A stretch of 64,000 nt of DNA from Flavobacterium swingsii (GTDB taxonomy: Bacteria > Bacteroidota > Bacteroidia > Flavobacteriales > Flavobacteriaceae), in NCBI RefSeq assembly GCF_900111965.1, contig NZ_FOJT01000001.1, positions 1 through 64,000 of the forward strand, given 5' to 3'. Below the pieces are notes generated by a model. The model was given only the letters and a program-made list of their open reading frames with translations. It ran no database searches and was not told where the DNA came from. Of the stretch, positions 26,882 through 36,766 are shown one piece after another (position 1 is the stretch's first letter; every line of letters begins with the position of its first letter). A program made the translations under genes and the position numbers.

Positions 26882-27264
26882 AATATCCAATAGAAAAAAC
26901 CGAAGCCCAATGGAAAATAGAACTTGGTGAAGAAAGATATAGAATCCTTCGAGAAAAAGGAACAGAATATCCGCATTCTGGAACCTATAATTTACACGCC
27001 GAAAACGGAACTTATGTTTGTGGCGGATGCAAAGAACCATTGTTTGAAAGTAATTCAAAATTCGACGCGCATTGTGGTTGGCCATCTTTTGACGAATCCA
27101 TTCCAGAAAAAGTACGATATATAAAAGACAATACGCATGGTATGATTCGAACCGAAATTGTATGTGTCAATTGTGGCGGACATTTAGGTCATGTTTTCGA
27201 TGATGGACCTACAAAAACTGGAATCAGATATTGCGTAAATTCGCTTTCTATCGACTTTAAATAA
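26878..27264 (+). CDS. msrB: Peptide-methionine (R)-S-oxide reductase, cytosolic form
   Basis: 128 residues, no signal peptide. Zinc pairs CGGC and CVNC, CGWPSF, GHLGHVFDDGP, and catalytic C119 in RYCVNSLSI. It is clearly paralogous to the preceding lipoprotein gene (shared W-x-E-L-x-E opening and near-identical core), and overlaps it by four bases. Confidence 0.94.
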   Translation: MKYPIEKTEAQWKIELGEERYRILREKGTEYPHSGTYNLHAENGTYVCGGCKEPLFESNSKFDAHCGWPSFDESIPEKVRYIKDNTHGMIRTEIVCVNCGGHLGHVFDDGPTKTGIRYCVNSLSIDFK

Positions 27265-27326
27265 TCAAAAATTGTAATTCTAGGTATTTTTTATTAATTT
27301 GCATAAAAATTAACCACCTATTTAGA

Positions 27327-29099
27327 ATGACCAAGATTACAAGATTATTCGACTTCCCTTATTACCAGTTAGATAAACAAAATTTGCCCGATGCTTTAGT
27401 CACAAAGCAAAATGGCGTTTGGGTAAAAACTTCTACACAAGAATATATAGACAAAGCAAATACCATTTCGAGGGCATTGCTTCGAATGGGCATTCAAAAA
27501 AATGATAAAATTGCTGTAATATCAACTAATAATAGAACCGAATGGAATATTATGGATATTGGTGTTTTGCAAACTGGTGCTCAAAATGTCCCAATATATC
27601 CTACTATTTCAGAAGATGATTATCAATATATTTTAAACCATTGTGAAGCAAAATATTGTTTTGTTTCCGATGCAGAAGTACTTCGAAAAGTAAATCTGAT
27701 TAAAAATAATGTTCCAAATCTTAAAGAAGTTTTTTCTTTTAATGATATTGAAGGTTGCAAAAGCTGGAAAGAACTACTTAAACTTGGTGAAGACAAAACG
27801 AATCAAAACGAAGTTGAGGACAGGAAAGATGACGTTCAAACTACAGATTTAGCTACCATAATATACACTTCAGGTACAACAGGAAAACCAAAAGGTGTGA
27901 TGCTTTCGCACCAAAATATAGTTTCGAATGCTTTAGATAGTTCTAACAGGATTCCTTTTGATGCTACAAATAGTAAAGCATTAAGCTTTTTACCAATATG
28001 TCATATTTTCGAACGAATGATACTGTATTTATACCAGTATTATGGAGTATCAATTTATTTCGGAGAATCTATCGATAAAATTAGTGATAATCTAAAAGAA
28101 GTAAAACCAACAGTAATGTCAGTCGTTCCTAGACTTTTAGAAAAAGTGTATGACAGTATTTATGCAAAAGGAACAGCACTTACAGGAATAAAAAAGAAAC
28201 TTTTCTTTTGGGCAATCGATTTAGGGTTGAAATATGAACCTTACGGAGCCAACGGTTTTTGGTATGAATTTCAACTAAAAATCGCAAGAAAACTAATTTT
28301 TAGTAAATGGAAAGAAGGCTTAGGCGGAAATTTAGACCTTATGGTTTCTGGAAGCGCTGCTTTACAACCAAGACTAACTAAAGTTTTTGCAGCAGCAGGA
28401 ATTCCCGTTATGGAAGGTTACGGACTAACCGAAACTTCTCCAGTAATATCCGTAAACGATATGCGAAACAAAGGTTTCAAAGTAGGAACTGTCGGAAAAG
28501 TAATAGATTATGTTGAAGTGAAAATTGCTGAAGACGGAGAAATACTTTGCAAAGGACCAAACGTCATGATGGGCTATTATAAAGATGATGTTCAAACAAA
28601 AGAAGTTCTCAAAGATGGTTATTTTCATACGGGCGACATTGGAGAATTTGATAGCGAAGGATTTCTAAGAATTACCGATCGCAAGAAAGAAATGTTTAAA
28701 ACCTCTGGCGGAAAATATATTGCACCACAATTGTTAGAAAACACAATGAAACAATCTCGTTTTATCGAGCAAATTATGGTAATTGGTGATGGACAAAAAA
28801 TGCCTGCAGCCTTCATTCAACCAAATTTCGAATTTGTAAAAGAATGGGCAACATTACACAATGTACCATTGGGAAGTACAAATGAAGAAATAATTGCAAA
28901 CCCAAAAGTTATCGAACGTATTCAGCAAGAAGTTGATTTATTAAACGAAAAATTTGGTAATTGGGAAAAAATAAAACGTTTTGAGCTTACACCAGATTTA
29001 TGGACAATTCCTGCTGGTCATCTTACACCAACATTAAAACTTAAACGAAAAGTGGTTTTAGAGAAATACCACGGATTGTACGAGAAAATTTATAACTAA
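27327..29099 (+). CDS. Long-chain fatty-acid CoA ligase (AMP-forming)
   Basis: 590 residues. Activates fatty acids to acyl-CoA through acyl-AMP. ATP/AMP signature IIYTSGTTGKPKGVMLSH, second motif EGYGLTETSPV, YFHTGDIGEFDSEGFLRITD and the catalytic-lysine region near the end (AGHLTPTLKLKRK). No membrane segment. It would supply acyl-CoA for the beta-oxidation operon 3.5 kb downstream. FadD-like by domain, but chain-length preference is not readable. Confidence 0.92.
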   Translation: MTKITRLFDFPYYQLDKQNLPDALVTKQNGVWVKTSTQEYIDKANTISRALLRMGIQKNDKIAVISTNNRTEWNIMDIGVLQTGAQNVPIYPTISEDDYQYILNHCEAKYCFVSDAEVLRKVNLIKNNVPNLKEVFSFNDIEGCKSWKELLKLGEDKTNQNEVEDRKDDVQTTDLATIIYTSGTTGKPKGVMLSHQNIVSNALDSSNRIPFDATNSKALSFLPICHIFERMILYLYQYYGVSIYFGESIDKISDNLKEVKPTVMSVVPRLLEKVYDSIYAKGTALTGIKKKLFFWAIDLGLKYEPYGANGFWYEFQLKIARKLIFSKWKEGLGGNLDLMVSGSAALQPRLTKVFAAAGIPVMEGYGLTETSPVISVNDMRNKGFKVGTVGKVIDYVEVKIAEDGEILCKGPNVMMGYYKDDVQTKEVLKDGYFHTGDIGEFDSEGFLRITDRKKEMFKTSGGKYIAPQLLENTMKQSRFIEQIMVIGDGQKMPAAFIQPNFEFVKEWATLHNVPLGSTNEEIIANPKVIERIQQEVDLLNEKFGNWEKIKRFELTPDLWTIPAGHLTPTLKLKRKVVLEKYHGLYEKIYN

Positions 29100-29134
29100 T
29101 ATTTCAAATAAAAAGATAATAAATACTCCTATTT

Positions 29135-30181
29135 ATGAAAATAAAAACCTTCCTATTATCAGTATTTATTATCTTTTTATTCAATAATTGCAAAAACAAT
29201 CAAGATGATTCTGTAAAAGCAAATTATCTTGATTTCTCCAAACGAGACGATCAATTTACTGGCGGAATAAAAATGATTCCTATATCAACACCAGTTGGAA
29301 AATTTAAAGTTTGGACAAAAACCGTAGGGAATAATCCAACCATAAAAGTACTTTTACTTCATGGCGGACCAGGATTAACACACGAATGTTTCGAAAGTTT
29401 TGATGGTTATTTCCCAAATCAAAGTATCGAATACATTTATTACGACCAGCTTGGTTCTTATTACAGCGACCAACCAAATGACAACCGCTTGTGGACAAAC
29501 GAACGTTTTGTAGAAGAAGTAGAACAAGTCCGAAAAGCATTAAAACTAGACAACACTAATTTTTACTTACTAGGGCAATCATGGGGAGGAATTCTCGCTA
29601 TGGAATATGCCTTAAAATATCAAAAAAATCTAAAAGGTCTCATCATTTCAAATATGATGGCCAGCGCACCCGAATATAACAAATATGCCGAAGAAGTACT
29701 TGGGCCGCAACTTCCGCCCGAAGTTTTCAATCAAATTAAAACATTCGAAAAAAATAAAGATTATACCAATCCAAAATACACTGAATTACTCTTCAAATAT
29801 TATTATACCGAGCATATTCTGAGAAAACCGTTAAACGAATGGCCAGAATCTATCAACAGAGCATTCAAACATATAAATTCAAATGTGTATGTATTTATGC
29901 AAGGTCCGAGTGAATTTGGAATCACCGGAAACGCTACGCTAAAAAATTGGGACATCAAATCGAAACTCAAAACCTTAACTGTTCCTACTCTAACCATTGG
30001 TGCAAAATACGATACCATGGATCCTGAACACATGAAATGGATTGCTAACGAAGTACAAAACGGACGTTTCTTATTTTGTTCAAATGGAAGTCATCTGTCT
30101 CAATATGATGATCAAAAAAACTATTTTTCTGGCGTAATTCAGTTTTTAAGAGATGTAGATAGTGGTGATTTCAAGAAATAA
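29135..30181 (+). CDS. S33 family proline iminopeptidase-like lipoprotein
   Basis: 348 residues. A short lipoprotein signal ends NNC near residue 19. HGGPG oxyanion motif, GQSWGG nucleophile, aspartate in GAKYDTMDPEHM and histidine in NGSHLSQYDD fit proline iminopeptidases of peptidase family S33, which release N-terminal proline. Envelope location suggests peptide scavenging. It follows the acyl-CoA ligase by 35 bp and may be co-transcribed, without functional link. Confidence 0.87.
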   Translation: MKIKTFLLSVFIIFLFNNCKNNQDDSVKANYLDFSKRDDQFTGGIKMIPISTPVGKFKVWTKTVGNNPTIKVLLLHGGPGLTHECFESFDGYFPNQSIEYIYYDQLGSYYSDQPNDNRLWTNERFVEEVEQVRKALKLDNTNFYLLGQSWGGILAMEYALKYQKNLKGLIISNMMASAPEYNKYAEEVLGPQLPPEVFNQIKTFEKNKDYTNPKYTELLFKYYYTEHILRKPLNEWPESINRAFKHINSNVYVFMQGPSEFGITGNATLKNWDIKSKLKTLTVPTLTIGAKYDTMDPEHMKWIANEVQNGRFLFCSNGSHLSQYDDQKNYFSGVIQFLRDVDSGDFKK

Positions 30182-30302
30182 ATCACTAACATATTAATTA
30201 TCAACAATTTCAATTAAGAATAGTTAACAATTTTAACAATTATTTTAAATAACTACTTTATTTTTTAATACTTTTATTAGATAACCAATTAAAAACTAAA
30301 TT

Positions 30303-30689
30303 ATGAATGTAAAAAACTTTATTATTGGAGGAATTGTCGGAGGAATTGTAGACTGGCTCTTAGGATGGCTCTTTTACGGAATCATTTTTAAAGACACTTT
30401 TCCAAGCGGAGAAACCATGAATATGATAATGATTACGCTAGGCTGTTTTACAGTAGGATTCTTTATTTCCTACATTTTTGCACAATGGGCAGCAATTTCA
30501 AATGTTGTGACTGGACTTAAAGCTGGAGCAGTAATAGGAATATTTATGGGATTAACTTCTGGTTTTTTTGGAAGCGAATCTATGGCGATACCAGATTATA
30601 AAATAATTGCAATAGGAGTATTTATTTCAATTATAATGTGTGCTTGTGTAGGTGCATCTATCGCGTTTGTAAACAGTAAGTTAAAATAA
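30303..30689 (+). CDS. Small four-helix membrane protein, function unknown
   Basis: 128 residues with four hydrophobic segments (about 5-27, 38-62, 68-92, 101-125), rich in Gly/Ile. The opening FIIGGIVGGIVDWLLGWLFY is glycine-zipper-like. No family recognised with confidence; similar short integral membrane proteins are common in Bacteroidota. A terminator follows before the marR promoter. Confidence 0.8.
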   Translation: MNVKNFIIGGIVGGIVDWLLGWLFYGIIFKDTFPSGETMNMIMITLGCFTVGFFISYIFAQWAAISNVVTGLKAGAVIGIFMGLTSGFFGSESMAIPDYKIIAIGVFISIIMCACVGASIAFVNSKLK

Positions 30690-30709
30690 CCCTCGAAAAT
30701 ACATTCTTA

Positions 30710-30740
30710 AAACTCCTCTAAATTAGAGGAGTTTTTTTTT
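30710..30740 (+). terminator. Intrinsic terminator upstream of the beta-oxidation operon
   Basis: The stem AAAACTCCTCTAA/TTAGAGGAGTTTT is followed by a T run. It insulates the MarR operon from upstream genes. Confidence 0.88.
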
Positions 30741-30763
30741 AACATAAAATAATTTAAATTTAT

Positions 30764-30775
30764 TATGCATGCATA
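30764..30775. promoter_or_regulatory. Candidate MarR operator
   Basis: TATGCATGCATA is a perfect 12-bp palindrome covering the -33 region of the marR promoter. MarR-family repressors bind such palindromes and usually repress their own operon. The link is by position and symmetry only. Confidence 0.55.
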
Positions 30776-30787
30776 GTATTTTTTTAT

Positions 30788-30795
30788 TATCTTTG
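30788..30795 (+). promoter_or_regulatory. -7 box of the marR/beta-oxidation operon
   Basis: TATCTTTG matches TAnnTTTG and ends 18 bases before the marR ATG. TATG at 30764-30767, 20 bases upstream, is a weak -33 box and is part of the palindrome. Confidence 0.65.
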
Positions 30796-30812
30796 ATTTT
30801 CAATTAACTAAA

Positions 30813-31271
30813 ATGAAAGACAAAACAATCGATTATGTACTTCGCGCAACTTGGCAAGCTGTTGCCAGAATGTATAATGAAGAAGCTGCAAAATTCGATG
30901 GTACCATGGCAACTGGGTTTGCATTGTTAAGTATCGATAAAGAAGGCGGAACACCATCTACAACGCTAGGTCCAAAAATGGGAATGGAAGCCACAAGCCT
31001 TACCAGAACGCTAAAATCGATGGAAGAAAAAGGGTTAATATACAGAAAACCAAACCCAAACGATGGTCGAGGTGTTCTTATATATTTAACCGAATTTGGA
31101 AAAGAAAAAAGAGAATTATCTAAAAATACCGTATTAAAATTTAATGAAGCCGTAAGACAAAATGTATCTGTCGAGCAACTTCAAAATTTTATGGAAGTTT
31201 CCGAGATCATAAACGAATTAATACAAGAGAAAAGAATATTCAATCACACGAGCGCCAGCGAACTGGCGTAG
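30813..31271 (+). CDS. MarR family transcriptional regulator
   Basis: 152 residues with a winged helix-turn-helix in the middle: GPKMGMEATSLTRTLKSMEE is the recognition region and IYRKPNPNDGRGVLIYLTEFG the wing. It heads an operon with fadB-, fadA- and acyl-CoA dehydrogenase-type genes, 19 bp upstream of the next. By analogy with fatty-acid-responsive regulators it probably senses acyl-CoA and represses this operon; the ligand is inference. Confidence 0.9.
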   Translation: MKDKTIDYVLRATWQAVARMYNEEAAKFDGTMATGFALLSIDKEGGTPSTTLGPKMGMEATSLTRTLKSMEEKGLIYRKPNPNDGRGVLIYLTEFGKEKRELSKNTVLKFNEAVRQNVSVEQLQNFMEVSEIINELIQEKRIFNHTSASELA

Positions 31272-31290
31272 CAAACCGAAAATTAAAAAA

Positions 31291-33681
31291 ATGAAGCGTA
31301 TTATTAAAAAAGTTGCAGTCATTGGATCCGGAATTATGGGTTCAGGAATTGCTTGCCATTTTGCCAACATTGGTGTAGAAGTTTTACTTTTAGACATTGT
31401 ACCGAATGCTTTAACAGATATTGAAGCAAAAAAAGGTCTCACTTTAGAAAGCAAAATTGTAAGAAACAGAATTGTAAACGAGCATTTGGCCAACTCATTA
31501 AAATCGAAGCCCTCTCCTATTTACAGTCAAAAATTCGCCAGCCGAATCACCACTGGAAATACTACGGATGATATGGCTAAAATTGCCAATGTAGATTGGA
31601 TCATCGAAGTGGTTGTGGAGCGTTTGGACATCAAAAAATTGGTTTTTGAGCAAATTGAAAAATTCAGAAAACCAGGAACTTTGGTAACATCAAACACTTC
31701 TGGTATTCCAATTCACTTTATGAGCGAAGGACGTAGCGAAGATTTCCAAAAGCATTTCTGCGGTACTCACTTTTTTAACCCAGCGCGTTACTTAAAATTA
31801 TTCGAAATTATTCCTGGTCCACAAACTTCAAAAGAAGTATTGGATTTCTTAACAATATACGGAGAGAAATTCTTGGGTAAAACTTCGGTTGTTGCCAAAG
31901 ATACTCCAGCCTTTATCGGAAACCGTATTGGTATTTACGGAATTCAAAGTTTATTCCACTTGGTAAAAGAATTGGGATTAACTATTGAAGAAGTAGATAA
32001 ATTGACAGGCCCGGTTATTGGTCGACCAAAATCGGCTACTTTCAGAACTGTCGATGTCGTTGGATTAGACACTTTGGTACATGTTGCCAACGGGATCTAC
32101 GAAAACTGCCCAAATGACGAACAACACGAATTGTTCAAGTTACCAGATTTCGTCAATAAAATGATGGAAAACAAATGGCTGGGAAGCAAAACTGGTCAAG
32201 GTTTCTACAAAAAAGAAGGAAAAGACATTCTTTCATTAGATTTGGATACTTTAGAATATCGTCCTGCAAAAAGAGCTTCTTTTACTACTTTAGAATTAAC
32301 CAAAACAATTGATAAACCTATTGATCGTTTTAAAGTTTTGGTAAAAGGAAAAGACAAAGCAGGTGAGTTCTACAGAAAAAGTTTCTCTGGAATGTTTGCT
32401 TACGTTTCGAACAGAATTCCTGAAATCTCTGATGAATTATACAAAATAGACGATGCCATGAAAGCTGGTTTTGGATGGGAAAATGGTCCATTCGAAATTT
32501 GGGATGCTATTGGTGTTGAAAAAGGAATTGAAATTATGAAAGCCGAAGGTCAAGAGCCTGCAGCTTGGGTTTCTGAAATGATTGCTTCTGGAAATAAAAG
32601 TTTTTATTCTATAAAAGAAGGAGCTACTTATTTCTACAATATTCCAACCAAATCACAAACTAAAGTTCCTGGTCAAGACAGTTTTATCATCTTGAACAAC
32701 ATTCGCGAAAGCAAAAAAGTATGGAGCAATAGTGGGGCAATTATTCAAGATTTGGGAGACGGAATCTTGAACTTAGAATTCCAATCTAAAATGAATACTA
32801 TTGGTGGTGATGTTTTACAAGCTATCAATAAAGCAATTGATTTATCTGAAAAAGAATACCAAGGTTTGGTTATTGGAAACCAAGCAGCGAATTTCTCTGT
32901 TGGTGCCAATATCGGAATGATATTCATGATGGCAGTGGAGCAAGAATATGATGAGTTGAATATGGCCATCAAAATGTTCCAAGACACAATGATGCGTGTG
33001 CGTTATTCTGGAATCCCAGTAGTAGTTGCTCCTCACGGAATGACTTTTGGTGGTGGTTGCGAAATGAGCTTACATGCTGATAAAGTGGTTGCCGCTGCAG
33101 AAACCTATATGGGATTAGTTGAATTTGGTGTTGGGGTTATTCCTGGCGGTGGAGGTTCGAAAGAATTGGCGTTGCGCGCATCAGATTTATTCCGCAAAAA
33201 CGATGTGGAATTGAATGTTTTACAAGAATACTTCATGACCATTGCTATGGCAAAAGTATCGACTTCGGCTTACGAAGCTTTTGATACTGGACTTTTACAA
33301 CACGGTAAAGATATTGTGGTGGTAAATAAAGACCGTCAAATTGCAGAAGCTAAAAAACATGCTTTATTAATGGCGGAAGCTGGTTATACACAACCAATCC
33401 GTAGAACTGATGTAAAAGTTCTAGGAAAACAAGCTTTGGGAATGTTCTTGGTAGGAACCAATCAAATGGTTGCTGGAAAATACATCTCAGAACACGATTT
33501 GAAAATCGCTAATAAACTAGCTTATGTTATGGCTGGAGGCGATTTATCTGAAGCTACATTAGTATCTGAGCAATATTTATTAGATATAGAACGTGAAGCT
33601 TTCTTATCACTTTGTACTGAAAGAAAAACGTTAGAAAGAATACAGTTTATGTTAACCAAAGGGAAACCACTAAGAAACTAA
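31291..33681 (+). CDS. 3-hydroxyacyl-CoA dehydrogenase / enoyl-CoA hydratase fusion
   Basis: 796-residue bifunctional beta-oxidation enzyme. The dehydrogenase is N-terminal (VIGSGIMGSGIACHFANIG, then AFIGNRIGIYG) and the hydratase C-terminal (ANFSVGANIG, MTFGGGCEMSLHADKVV, GVIPGGGGSKELA). This order matches Bacillus FadN and differs from E. coli FadB, where the hydratase comes first. It lies 3 bp before the thiolase, with which it should form a functional complex. Confidence 0.94.
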   Translation: MKRIIKKVAVIGSGIMGSGIACHFANIGVEVLLLDIVPNALTDIEAKKGLTLESKIVRNRIVNEHLANSLKSKPSPIYSQKFASRITTGNTTDDMAKIANVDWIIEVVVERLDIKKLVFEQIEKFRKPGTLVTSNTSGIPIHFMSEGRSEDFQKHFCGTHFFNPARYLKLFEIIPGPQTSKEVLDFLTIYGEKFLGKTSVVAKDTPAFIGNRIGIYGIQSLFHLVKELGLTIEEVDKLTGPVIGRPKSATFRTVDVVGLDTLVHVANGIYENCPNDEQHELFKLPDFVNKMMENKWLGSKTGQGFYKKEGKDILSLDLDTLEYRPAKRASFTTLELTKTIDKPIDRFKVLVKGKDKAGEFYRKSFSGMFAYVSNRIPEISDELYKIDDAMKAGFGWENGPFEIWDAIGVEKGIEIMKAEGQEPAAWVSEMIASGNKSFYSIKEGATYFYNIPTKSQTKVPGQDSFIILNNIRESKKVWSNSGAIIQDLGDGILNLEFQSKMNTIGGDVLQAINKAIDLSEKEYQGLVIGNQAANFSVGANIGMIFMMAVEQEYDELNMAIKMFQDTMMRVRYSGIPVVVAPHGMTFGGGCEMSLHADKVVAAAETYMGLVEFGVGVIPGGGGSKELALRASDLFRKNDVELNVLQEYFMTIAMAKVSTSAYEAFDTGLLQHGKDIVVVNKDRQIAEAKKHALLMAEAGYTQPIRRTDVKVLGKQALGMFLVGTNQMVAGKYISEHDLKIANKLAYVMAGGDLSEATLVSEQYLLDIEREAFLSLCTERKTLERIQFMLTKGKPLRN

Positions 33682-33684
33682 AAG

Positions 33685-34869
33685 ATGAAAACAGCATATA
33701 TAGTAAAAGCGTATAGAACTGCCGTTGGTAAAGCACCAAAAGGAGTTTTTAGATTTAAACGTCCTGATGAATTGGCAGCAGAAACCATCGAATTTATGAT
33801 GAATGAATTGCCAAATTTCGACAAAACTCGTATTGACGATGTTATGGTTGGAAATGCCATGCCAGAAGCAGAACAAGGTCTAAATGTAGGTCGTTTAATT
33901 TCATTAATGGGATTAAAAATTGAAGATGTTCCGGGTGTAACTGTCAATAGATATTGTGCTTCAGGAATAGAAACTATTGGTATGGCAACTGCCAAAATCC
34001 AATCAGGAATGGCACATTGTATCATTGCTGGTGGAGCCGAAAGCATGAGTTTTATTCCAATGGGTGGTTACAAACCAACTCCGGATTATGCTGTTGCAAA
34101 AGCAGGAAATGAGGACTACTATTGGGGAATGGGATTAACATCGGAAGCGGTGGCAAAACAATTTAATATTTCTCGTGCAGACCAAGATGAATTTGCTTTT
34201 CAATCACATAATAAAGCTTTGAAAGCACAAGCTGAAGGTAAATTTGACAAACAAATTGTTCCTATTACAGTAGAGCAAACTTTTATCAATGAAAATGGTA
34301 AAAAAGAAACAAAATCTTATGTTGTAAACAAAGATGAAGGCCCAAGAGCTGGAACTTCTTTGGAAGCTTTAGCAAATTTAAAACCTGTATTTGCTGCCGA
34401 TGGAAGCGTAACTGCTGGAAACTCTTCACAAATGAGTGATGGTGCAGCTTTTGTATTGGTAATGAGCGAAGAAATGGTAAAAGAATTAAACCTTGAACCA
34501 ATCGCAAGATTAGTAAACTTCGCTTCTGCAGGTGTTGAACCAAGAATTATGGGAATTGGTCCAGTAAAAGCAATCCCAAAAGCGTTGAAACAAGCGGGAT
34601 TAACTTTAAATGATATCGATTTAATTGAATTGAACGAAGCGTTTGCATCTCAAGCATTAGCAGTTACTCGTGAGCTTAATTTGAATCCTGATATTATCAA
34701 TGTAAATGGTGGAGCTATAGCATTAGGTCATCCATTAGGGTGTACTGGAGCAAAACTTTCAGTTCAACTTTTTGAAGAAATGAGATTAAGAAAAAGCAAG
34801 TACGGAATCGTTTCTATGTGTGTAGGAACTGGTCAAGGAACTGCAGGAATTTACGAATTATTAAATTAA
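33685..34869 (+). CDS. Acetyl-CoA C-acyltransferase (thiolase)
   Basis: 394 residues. Last step of beta-oxidation, cleaving 3-ketoacyl-CoA. Nucleophile cysteine in VNRYCASGIET, histidine in GGAIALGHPLGCTGAK, second cysteine in SMCVGTGQGTAG. Third gene of the marR operon, adjacent to the dehydrogenase/hydratase gene. FadA-type by context; a biosynthetic thiolase is unlikely here. Confidence 0.95.
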   Translation: MKTAYIVKAYRTAVGKAPKGVFRFKRPDELAAETIEFMMNELPNFDKTRIDDVMVGNAMPEAEQGLNVGRLISLMGLKIEDVPGVTVNRYCASGIETIGMATAKIQSGMAHCIIAGGAESMSFIPMGGYKPTPDYAVAKAGNEDYYWGMGLTSEAVAKQFNISRADQDEFAFQSHNKALKAQAEGKFDKQIVPITVEQTFINENGKKETKSYVVNKDEGPRAGTSLEALANLKPVFAADGSVTAGNSSQMSDGAAFVLVMSEEMVKELNLEPIARLVNFASAGVEPRIMGIGPVKAIPKALKQAGLTLNDIDLIELNEAFASQALAVTRELNLNPDIINVNGGAIALGHPLGCTGAKLSVQLFEEMRLRKSKYGIVSMCVGTGQGTAGIYELLN

Positions 34870-34888
34870 CGATAAAAAATATATTGTG

Positions 34889-36679
34889 ATGGAAGACATA
34901 ACAAGAGGTGGACAGTTTTTAGTAAAAGAAACAAAATGTGAAAACGTATTTACACCAGAAGATTTCTCAGAAGAGCAAATCATGATGCGTGATATGGTTA
35001 AAGAATTTACAGACAAACAATTGTGGGCAAATAAAGATCGTTTTGAGAAAAAAGATTATGCATTTACCGAAGAAAGTATGCGTAAAGCTGGTGAATTAGG
35101 ACTTTTAGGAGTTGCTGTTCCTGAAGAATATGGCGGATTAGGAATGGGATTTGTATCTACAATGCTAGTTTGCGATTATATTTCGGGTGCAACGGGTTCA
35201 TTTTCTACTGCTTTTGGAGCACACACAGGAATTGGAACGATGCCAATAACTCTTTATGGAAGCGACGAACAAAAGAAAAAATATGTACCAAAATTAGCCT
35301 CAGGCGAATGGTTTGGTGCTTATTGCTTAACAGAACCAGGAGCAGGAAGTGATGCTAATTCTGGAAAAACCAAAGCAGTTTTATCAGAAGATGGAAAATA
35401 CTATTCGATCACTGGACAAAAAATGTGGATTTCTAACGCAGGATTTTGCTCAGTATTTATAGTTTTTGCAAGAATTGGTACTGATAAAAACATTACTGGT
35501 TTTATTGTTGAAAATGATCCAGAAAACGGAATTACAATGAACGAAGAAGAGCACAAATTAGGTATTCGCGCCTCTTCTACTCGTCAGGTTTTCTTCAATG
35601 AAACCAAAGTTCCTGTTGAAAATATGTTATCTGAAAGAGAAAACGGATTCAAAATAGCTATGAATGCTTTAAATGTTGGACGTATCAAACTAGCAGCAGC
35701 TTGTCTAGATGCACAACGTAGAGTTATTTCTGGTTCAGTAAAATATGCTAACGAAAGAATTCAGTTTAACACACCAATTTCTAGTTTTGGAGCAATTCGT
35801 TCTAAATTAGCAGAAATGGCAACCAATTGTTACGCTGGAGAAAGTGCTTCTTATCGTGCTGCAAAAGGCATCGAAGACAGAATTGCTGCTCGTGAAGCCG
35901 AAGGAGCATCGCACCAAGAAGCAGAACTAAAAGGTGTTGAAGAATTTGCAATAGAATGTTCTATCCTAAAAGTAGCAGTTTCTGAAGATGTACAGTCTTG
36001 TGCCGATGAAGGAATTCAAATTTTTGGTGGAATGGGATTCTCAGAAGACACACCTATGGAAAGTGCTTGGAGAGATGCCCGTATTGCTCGTATTTACGAA
36101 GGAACTAACGAAATAAACAGAATGCTTTCTGTTGGAATGTTAATCAAAAAAGCCATGAAAGGTCATATTGATTTACTTGGACCAGCATCAAAAGTACAAG
36201 AAGAATTAATGGGAATTCCATCATTTGAAACTCCTGATTATTCTGAATTGTTTGCCGAAGAAAAAGAAATGATTGGCAAATTGAAAAAAGCATTCCTTAT
36301 GGTTGCTGGTGGCGCAGTTCAAAAATACGGCCCAGATTTAGACGCACACCAACAATTATTAATGGCCGCTTCTGATATTCTTATCGAAATTTATATGGCT
36401 GAAAGTACTATCCTTAGAACTGAAAAATTAGCCAAATCAGTCGGCGAAGACAAGGTAAAAGAGCAAATTGCCATGGCAAAATTATATTTGTACCAAGCCG
36501 TAGATATCGTAACTCAAAAAGGAAAAGAAAGCGTAATTTCTTTTGCCGAAGGCGACGAACAACGCATGATGCTTATGGGATTACGTCGTTTTACTAAATA
36601 TACAAACATGCCAAATGTTGTAGGTTTAAGAGAAACAATTACAACCAAATTAGTTGCAGAAAACGAATACTGCTTCTAA
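34889..36679 (+). CDS. Acyl-CoA dehydrogenase
   Basis: 596 residues from ATG 34889 (MEDITRGGQFLVKE); a GTG one codon earlier is less likely. First step of beta-oxidation, FAD-dependent. Seen are WFGAYCLTEPGAGSDANS, KMWISNAGF, and the C-terminal IFGGMGFSEDTPMESAWRD followed by YEGTNEINRM. It is about 200 residues longer than simple members, with a C-terminal extension like very-long-chain enzymes. Fourth gene of the marR operon; electrons would pass to ETF. Confidence 0.94.
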   Translation: MEDITRGGQFLVKETKCENVFTPEDFSEEQIMMRDMVKEFTDKQLWANKDRFEKKDYAFTEESMRKAGELGLLGVAVPEEYGGLGMGFVSTMLVCDYISGATGSFSTAFGAHTGIGTMPITLYGSDEQKKKYVPKLASGEWFGAYCLTEPGAGSDANSGKTKAVLSEDGKYYSITGQKMWISNAGFCSVFIVFARIGTDKNITGFIVENDPENGITMNEEEHKLGIRASSTRQVFFNETKVPVENMLSERENGFKIAMNALNVGRIKLAAACLDAQRRVISGSVKYANERIQFNTPISSFGAIRSKLAEMATNCYAGESASYRAAKGIEDRIAAREAEGASHQEAELKGVEEFAIECSILKVAVSEDVQSCADEGIQIFGGMGFSEDTPMESAWRDARIARIYEGTNEINRMLSVGMLIKKAMKGHIDLLGPASKVQEELMGIPSFETPDYSELFAEEKEMIGKLKKAFLMVAGGAVQKYGPDLDAHQQLLMAASDILIEIYMAESTILRTEKLAKSVGEDKVKEQIAMAKLYLYQAVDIVTQKGKESVISFAEGDEQRMMLMGLRRFTKYTNMPNVVGLRETITTKLVAENEYCF

Positions 36680-36700
36680 ATAAATTCTTTTAATTGATTT

Positions 36701-36740
36701 AAAAAAGTCACACTAACTATTTTGTTATTGTGGCTTTTTT
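36701..36740 (+). terminator. Terminator of the beta-oxidation operon
   Basis: The stem AAAAAAGTCACA/TGTGGCTTTTTT (one G-T pair) with a T tail, 22 bp past the stop. Confidence 0.75.
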
Positions 36741-36766
36741 ATTTGTAATTTTGAAATAATATTTTG

